The position numbers were made by a program, and so were the translations under genes. Shown here piece by piece: positions 7,618 to 10,321 of a DNA stretch of 10,321 bases; within the stretch, counting starts at the first letter, position 1; each line of letters opens with the position of its first letter. This DNA is from CAUZEO01 sp963578625 (lineage in GTDB: Bacteria; Verrucomicrobiota; Kiritimatiellia; SLOV01). The stretch covers positions 1-10,321 of the forward strand of contig CAUZEO010000184.1 of NCBI GenBank assembly GCA_963578625.1. Reading direction: 5' to 3'. The notes under the pieces are model-generated. The model was given only the letters and a program-made list of their open reading frames with translations. It ran no database searches and was not told where the DNA came from.

Positions 7618-7658
7618 ATCCGGTGGGAATCCGGTGGGAATCCGGTGGGAATCCGGGG
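7618..7658 (+). repeat. 11-bp tandem repeat, three full copies plus a partial one
   Basis: The unit ATCCGGTGGGA occurs at 7618-7628, 7629-7639 and 7640-7650 without mismatch, followed by ATCCGGGG at 7651-7658. The preceding GGGATCTGGGGGGATC looks like a degenerate extension. It lies about 80 nt upstream of the enolase-type gene. Its exactness suggests recent slippage. Confidence 0.85.
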
Positions 7659-7738
7659 CACGGAAATCGTACTGGATTTGAATGACCTGATGTGGTTCAC
7701 TGCCCCTTTTCTTAACCTTAGAACGGGGAATAAAAACG

Positions 7739-8860
7739 ATGAAGATTACGCGTGTGATAGCCCAGGTGCTGCGGCTGCCTGATATGGAAGCCAAGACGGC
7801 GGGAACCCAGGATACATTGCTGATCCGTGTGCAGACCGACAGTGGTCTGGAAGGCGTGGGAGAAGTCGATTCCAGCCCGGAGGTTGCCAAGTCCGTAGTG
7901 GACGCACCCTTCAGCCACAACGTGGCCTGCGGGCTTCGGGAACTGCTGATCGGCGAAGATCCGCTGGATACCGAGCGCCTCTGGGACAAGATGTACGGGG
8001 GGACAGTCTATTTCGGTCGTCGCGGCGTAGCCATCACCGCCATGGCCGGAGTCGATGTCGCCCTCTGGGATTTGAAAGGCAAACATTTCGGCGTCCCGGT
8101 TCACCAACTGCTTGGCGGCAAACGTCACGATCGGATTCGAGGCTACGCCTCAATTCTCTTCGGCAAGGACGGCGCGGAGACGGCCGACATCGGCCGGCGC
8201 TGGACCTCCGCGGGATACACCGCGGTTAAGTTCGGGTGGGAACCGATGGGCGAATCGGAAGCACTCGATATCGAACTGGTGCGTGGCGCCCGGGAAGGGT
8301 GCGGCGACAACGACGTGTTGATTGACGCGGGCTGCGTGTGGGACCGATTCACCGCGCTACGCCGCGCGCATCAGTTCCAGGAGTTCGGGATCGGCTGGCT
8401 GGAAGAGCCCCTCTCGCAAGACGATCTCGAAGGGTATGTCTGGCTTCGCGACAAATCACCGGTCCCGATCGCGGCGGGCGAAGGCGAGTGTGGAAGACAA
8501 GCCTACGAGCCGTGGATCGAACGGCGCGCACTGGATATTTATCAGATCGACCTCGGGCGCAACGGGTTCACCGAGTCCGCTTTCATTCGACGGCGCATCG
8601 AGGACAGTGGTGCCAAAGTCGTGAATCATTGCTACAAGACCCCGGTCAGTGTAGCGGCCTGCGTGCACTGGTTGTCCACCGCGAAAACGGCATTCCTGTT
8701 TGAAGATTGTGTCGAGGACTCTCCGCTTCGCCATGAATTATCGGAGGAGCGTTTCCAGTCCGGCAAGGACGGAACTATTGAAGTGCCGGATCGGCCGGGT
8801 CTGGGTGTTACGCTGAGAGAAGACGTAGTTCAAAAATACCTGGTCGCCGAAAGCGGTTAG
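7739..8860 (+). CDS. Mandelate racemase/muconate lactonizing-type enolase-superfamily enzyme (probable sugar-acid dehydratase)
   Basis: 373 residues, the usual length for the family. Enolase-superfamily members abstract the proton alpha to a carboxylate using Mg2+; this branch contains racemases, cycloisomerases and many acid-sugar dehydratases. Residues about 1-130 form the capping domain (MKITRVIAQVLRLP; TLLIRVQTDSGLEGVGE). The barrel carries K164 in VKFGW, the metal ligands D196 (LIDAG), E222 (WLEEP) and E248 (AAGEGE), and the D271/H297 dyad (IYQIDLGRNG; KVVNHCYKT). These positions almost coincide with those I recall for Pseudomonas mandelate racemase. The second Lys of the KxK motif is Gly166 here, so true racemase chemistry is unlikely and a His-based dehydratase is more plausible. 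Substrate unknown. ATG 7739 fits the family start. It heads an operon with the dehydrogenase 15 nt downstream. Confidence 0.9.
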   Translation: MKITRVIAQVLRLPDMEAKTAGTQDTLLIRVQTDSGLEGVGEVDSSPEVAKSVVDAPFSHNVACGLRELLIGEDPLDTERLWDKMYGGTVYFGRRGVAITAMAGVDVALWDLKGKHFGVPVHQLLGGKRHDRIRGYASILFGKDGAETADIGRRWTSAGYTAVKFGWEPMGESEALDIELVRGAREGCGDNDVLIDAGCVWDRFTALRRAHQFQEFGIGWLEEPLSQDDLEGYVWLRDKSPVPIAAGEGECGRQAYEPWIERRALDIYQIDLGRNGFTESAFIRRRIEDSGAKVVNHCYKTPVSVAACVHWLSTAKTAFLFEDCVEDSPLRHELSEERFQSGKDGTIEVPDRPGLGVTLREDVVQKYLVAESG

Positions 8861-8875
8861 ACAGACGGGACGCAG

Positions 8876-9931
8876 ATGCAAACACTATGCAAGCAGGCAA
8901 AAGGCGTCGGGCATATGGCCCTCGTCGACCTCGAAATACCCGAACCTGGCTCCGGCGAAGTGCAAATTTCAGTCCAGGCAGCGGGCATCTGTGGTACGGA
9001 CATACACATTGCGCACGACGAGTTTCCGTACAATCCACCGGTTGTGTTGGGCCACGAGTTCAGCGGCATCGTCAGTCGCGTAGGTCCCGGCGTGACGGAG
9101 TACCGGAACGGTGACCCGGTCATGGCGGAAACAACCGCAACGCTGTGCGGCACCTGCCCCGCATGCCAGGAAGGCCGAACGAATCACTGCCTGTCCCGCA
9201 GCGTATACGGCGTGCACGTCAACGGCGGTTTCGCCGAATTCGTCTCCGTGCGGCAGGAGGCGGTGCACCGACTGCCGTCCAATGTCGACCACATCATGGG
9301 CGCCATGACGGAGCCGCTCGCAGTTTGCGTGCGGGCGCTTTCCGAACGCATTCAAGTTTCCTCCGGACAGGTCGTGCTGGTAGAGGGCCCAGGTCCGATC
9401 GGTTTGCTGGCGACCATGCTTGCGAAAGCGCACGGCGCCACCGTGATTGTCACCGGCGTCGAAAAAGACAAGTCGCGGCTGGAGCTTGCGGGATCGCTGG
9501 GGACGGACTTGATCGTGCGTGTCGACCACGAAGACCTCATGGACGCCATCCAACCACTTTGCGGCCAACGCGGGGGCGTGGACATTACCGTAGAAGCGTC
9601 GGGGGCAGTGGCCGCGGTGGAATCCGCGTTTCGGTGCACTCGAAAGGGCGGCACGATTGTTCAGCTTGGATTGTCCGGAGGCCCCATCACCATCGACTAT
9701 TCACAAATCTCGTTTCGAGAACTCAATGTCGTCGGATCGTTTGCTCATTGCTGGAGTTCGTTCGATTCGGCGCTCACGTTAATGGATAGGGGTATTGTCG
9801 ACGTAAAGGCTATCCTCACTGGAGTGGCGCCTCTCCAGAACTGGGAACAGTCGTTTCACCGCCTGGAGCAGGGAGACGGAGCCAAAATCCTTCTCACGCC
9901 ACCGGGCTCAACCGTCGAGTCTACACTTTGA
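8876..9931 (+). CDS. Zinc-dependent medium-chain alcohol/polyol dehydrogenase
   Basis: 351 residues, typical of the MDR sorbitol/threonine dehydrogenase-like group, which oxidises secondary alcohols with NAD(P)+ in the cytoplasm. Catalytic zinc residues are visible: C39 in AGICGTDIH and H60-E61 in LGHEFSGIV. The structural zinc lobe has C91, C94, C97 and C105 in the standard C-x2-C-x2-C-x7-C spacing. The Rossmann fold begins VVLVEGPGPIGLLA (GxGxxG at 171-176). The second beta strand ends VTGVEKDKSRL, with Gly where an acidic NAD-selecting residue is often found, so the cofactor preference is uncertain. ATG 8876 is the only plausible start, because the preceding gene's stop at 8858-8860 is in the same frame. 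It probably oxidises an alcohol group of the same sugar acid or polyol handled by the enolase-type enzyme; this is inferred from context. Confidence 0.93.
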   Translation: MQTLCKQAKGVGHMALVDLEIPEPGSGEVQISVQAAGICGTDIHIAHDEFPYNPPVVLGHEFSGIVSRVGPGVTEYRNGDPVMAETTATLCGTCPACQEGRTNHCLSRSVYGVHVNGGFAEFVSVRQEAVHRLPSNVDHIMGAMTEPLAVCVRALSERIQVSSGQVVLVEGPGPIGLLATMLAKAHGATVIVTGVEKDKSRLELAGSLGTDLIVRVDHEDLMDAIQPLCGQRGGVDITVEASGAVAAVESAFRCTRKGGTIVQLGLSGGPITIDYSQISFRELNVVGSFAHCWSSFDSALTLMDRGIVDVKAILTGVAPLQNWEQSFHRLEQGDGAKILLTPPGSTVESTL

Positions 9932-10321
9932 ACCCAACCGGAGATCAACTGCTGGACATGTACCGGCAAATGGTTTCGATCCGCGCCTTTGAACAGAAGG
10001 TGCTCGAGTGTCACGAGAAGGGCTTGAACCAAGGTGCGGCGCACACCTACATCGGCATGGAGGCGGTCGCGGTCGGAATCTGCGCGGCGCTGCGAGATGA
10101 CGACTACGTCACCAGCACTCACCGGGGTCACGGCCACTGCATTGCGCGAGGCCTAGAACCAAAGTCGATGCTGGCGGAAATCTTTGGACGGGCGACCGGG
10201 TACTGTGGAGGAAAAGGCGGCAGCATGCACATCGCGGATGTGAAGGCGGGAATGCTGGGTGCGGACGGCATTGTAGGCGGAGGAATTCCGATTGCTGTCG
10301 GTGCGGCCCTGGGAAGCCGGG
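9928..10321 (+). CDS. Thiamine-diphosphate dehydrogenase E1 alpha subunit, acetoin/pyruvate type (3' end missing)
   Basis: 131 codons are visible before the right edge. E1 alpha subunits pair with E1 beta to decarboxylate 2-oxo acids (or cleave acetoin) and pass the acyl group to a lipoyl E2. The visible part has the family opening LLDMYRQMVSIRAFEQKV, then GMEAVAVGICAAL, STHRGHGHCIARG, FGRATGYCGGKGGSMHIAD and GADGIVGGGIPIAVGAALG. The HRGHGHCIA and GGSMHIAD segments look most like acetoin dehydrogenase AcoA, though pyruvate E1 alpha is close. The GDG thiamine-diphosphate motif lies beyond the edge. I choose TTG 9928, which overlaps the dehydrogenase stop in TTGA, because it keeps the conserved LLxMYRxM helix; ATG 9958 would cut that helix. 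This overlap implies translational coupling. E1 beta and E2 genes would be expected downstream. Confidence 0.88.
   Translation, partial: MNPTGDQLLDMYRQMVSIRAFEQKVLECHEKGLNQGAAHTYIGMEAVAVGICAALRDDDYVTSTHRGHGHCIARGLEPKSMLAEIFGRATGYCGGKGGSMHIADVKAGMLGADGIVGGGIPIAVGAALGSR

Larger units (their letters stand above)
7427..7738 (+). other. Gene-free, repeat-bearing intergenic region ahead of the catabolic operon
   Basis: I see no convincing coding region here: the open frames are short and compositionally odd. The stretch holds a palindrome, a pyrimidine-rich tract at 7511-7558, a TTTCGTGTATTTCGTGGA phrase at 7570-7587 and a short tandem repeat. It must also contain the promoter and leader of the downstream operon, but I find no clear -35/-10 pair. 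A GGGG at about 7724-7727, some 11 nt before ATG 7739, is the best ribosome-binding candidate. Confidence 0.6.

Noticed and set aside
7618..7658. Short repeated units as a CRISPR array
   Set aside because: The 11-bp units are directly adjacent with no spacers and no cas genes are nearby; it is a simple tandem repeat.
7423..7782. Forward open frame of 119 codons between the IS remnant and the enolase-type gene
   Set aside because: Its product is low-complexity, it reads through the tandem repeat and it overlaps the real gene start in another frame.
9145..9789. Forward open frame of 214 codons inside the dehydrogenase gene
   Set aside because: The Arg/His-rich translation is the +1-type shadow of the zinc dehydrogenase and has no motif of its own.

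Overview
The window comes from a Gram-negative (diderm) bacterium of moderately high GC content. Two things point to a cell with an outer membrane: a large beta-barrel protein ending in Phe, and CsgG-like domains in two adjacent genes. A Ser/Thr kinase fused to a caspase-like peptidase, plus a sugar-acid-type enolase/dehydrogenase cassette, would fit an environmental lineage such as Planctomycetota, Hydrogenedentota or a neighbouring group. That placement is a guess; nothing here fixes the taxon.

Left module (2-6764, all on +). Three closely spaced genes look like one operon. The first is open at the left edge and has a TPR-like segment, Ig-like beta modules, a CsgG-like domain and a FlgT-C-like tail. 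The second (1897-4752) is a 951-residue protein with an N-terminal Hanks-type kinase, one transmembrane helix, a C14 caspase-like domain with its His/Cys pair, and a second CsgG-like domain. The third (4770-6764) is a FadL/PorV-like outer-membrane barrel with a signal peptide and a proline-rich N-terminus. By the positive-inside rule the kinase is cytoplasmic, and the caspase and CsgG-like parts are periplasmic. The set therefore reads as an envelope-spanning signalling/proteolysis system.

Middle (6765-7738). This stretch holds no intact gene. It carries the wreck of an IS3-family insertion sequence: an orfA N-terminal fragment joined by an internal deletion to an orfB fragment that lacks the last catalytic Glu. 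Downstream lie a perfect 10-bp palindrome, two low-complexity phrases resembling dispersed intergenic repeats, and an 11-bp tandem repeat.

Right module (7739-10321, all on +). This is a tightly packed catabolic operon: a mandelate racemase/muconate lactonizing-type enolase-superfamily enzyme, a zinc-dependent medium-chain dehydrogenase, and the start of a thiamine-diphosphate E1 alpha subunit most like acetoin/pyruvate dehydrogenase, cut by the right edge. The likely theme is dehydration and oxidation of a sugar acid or polyol with downstream oxidation of a keto product, but the substrate cannot be read from the sequence. The IS remnant and repeats mark the boundary between the two unrelated modules.
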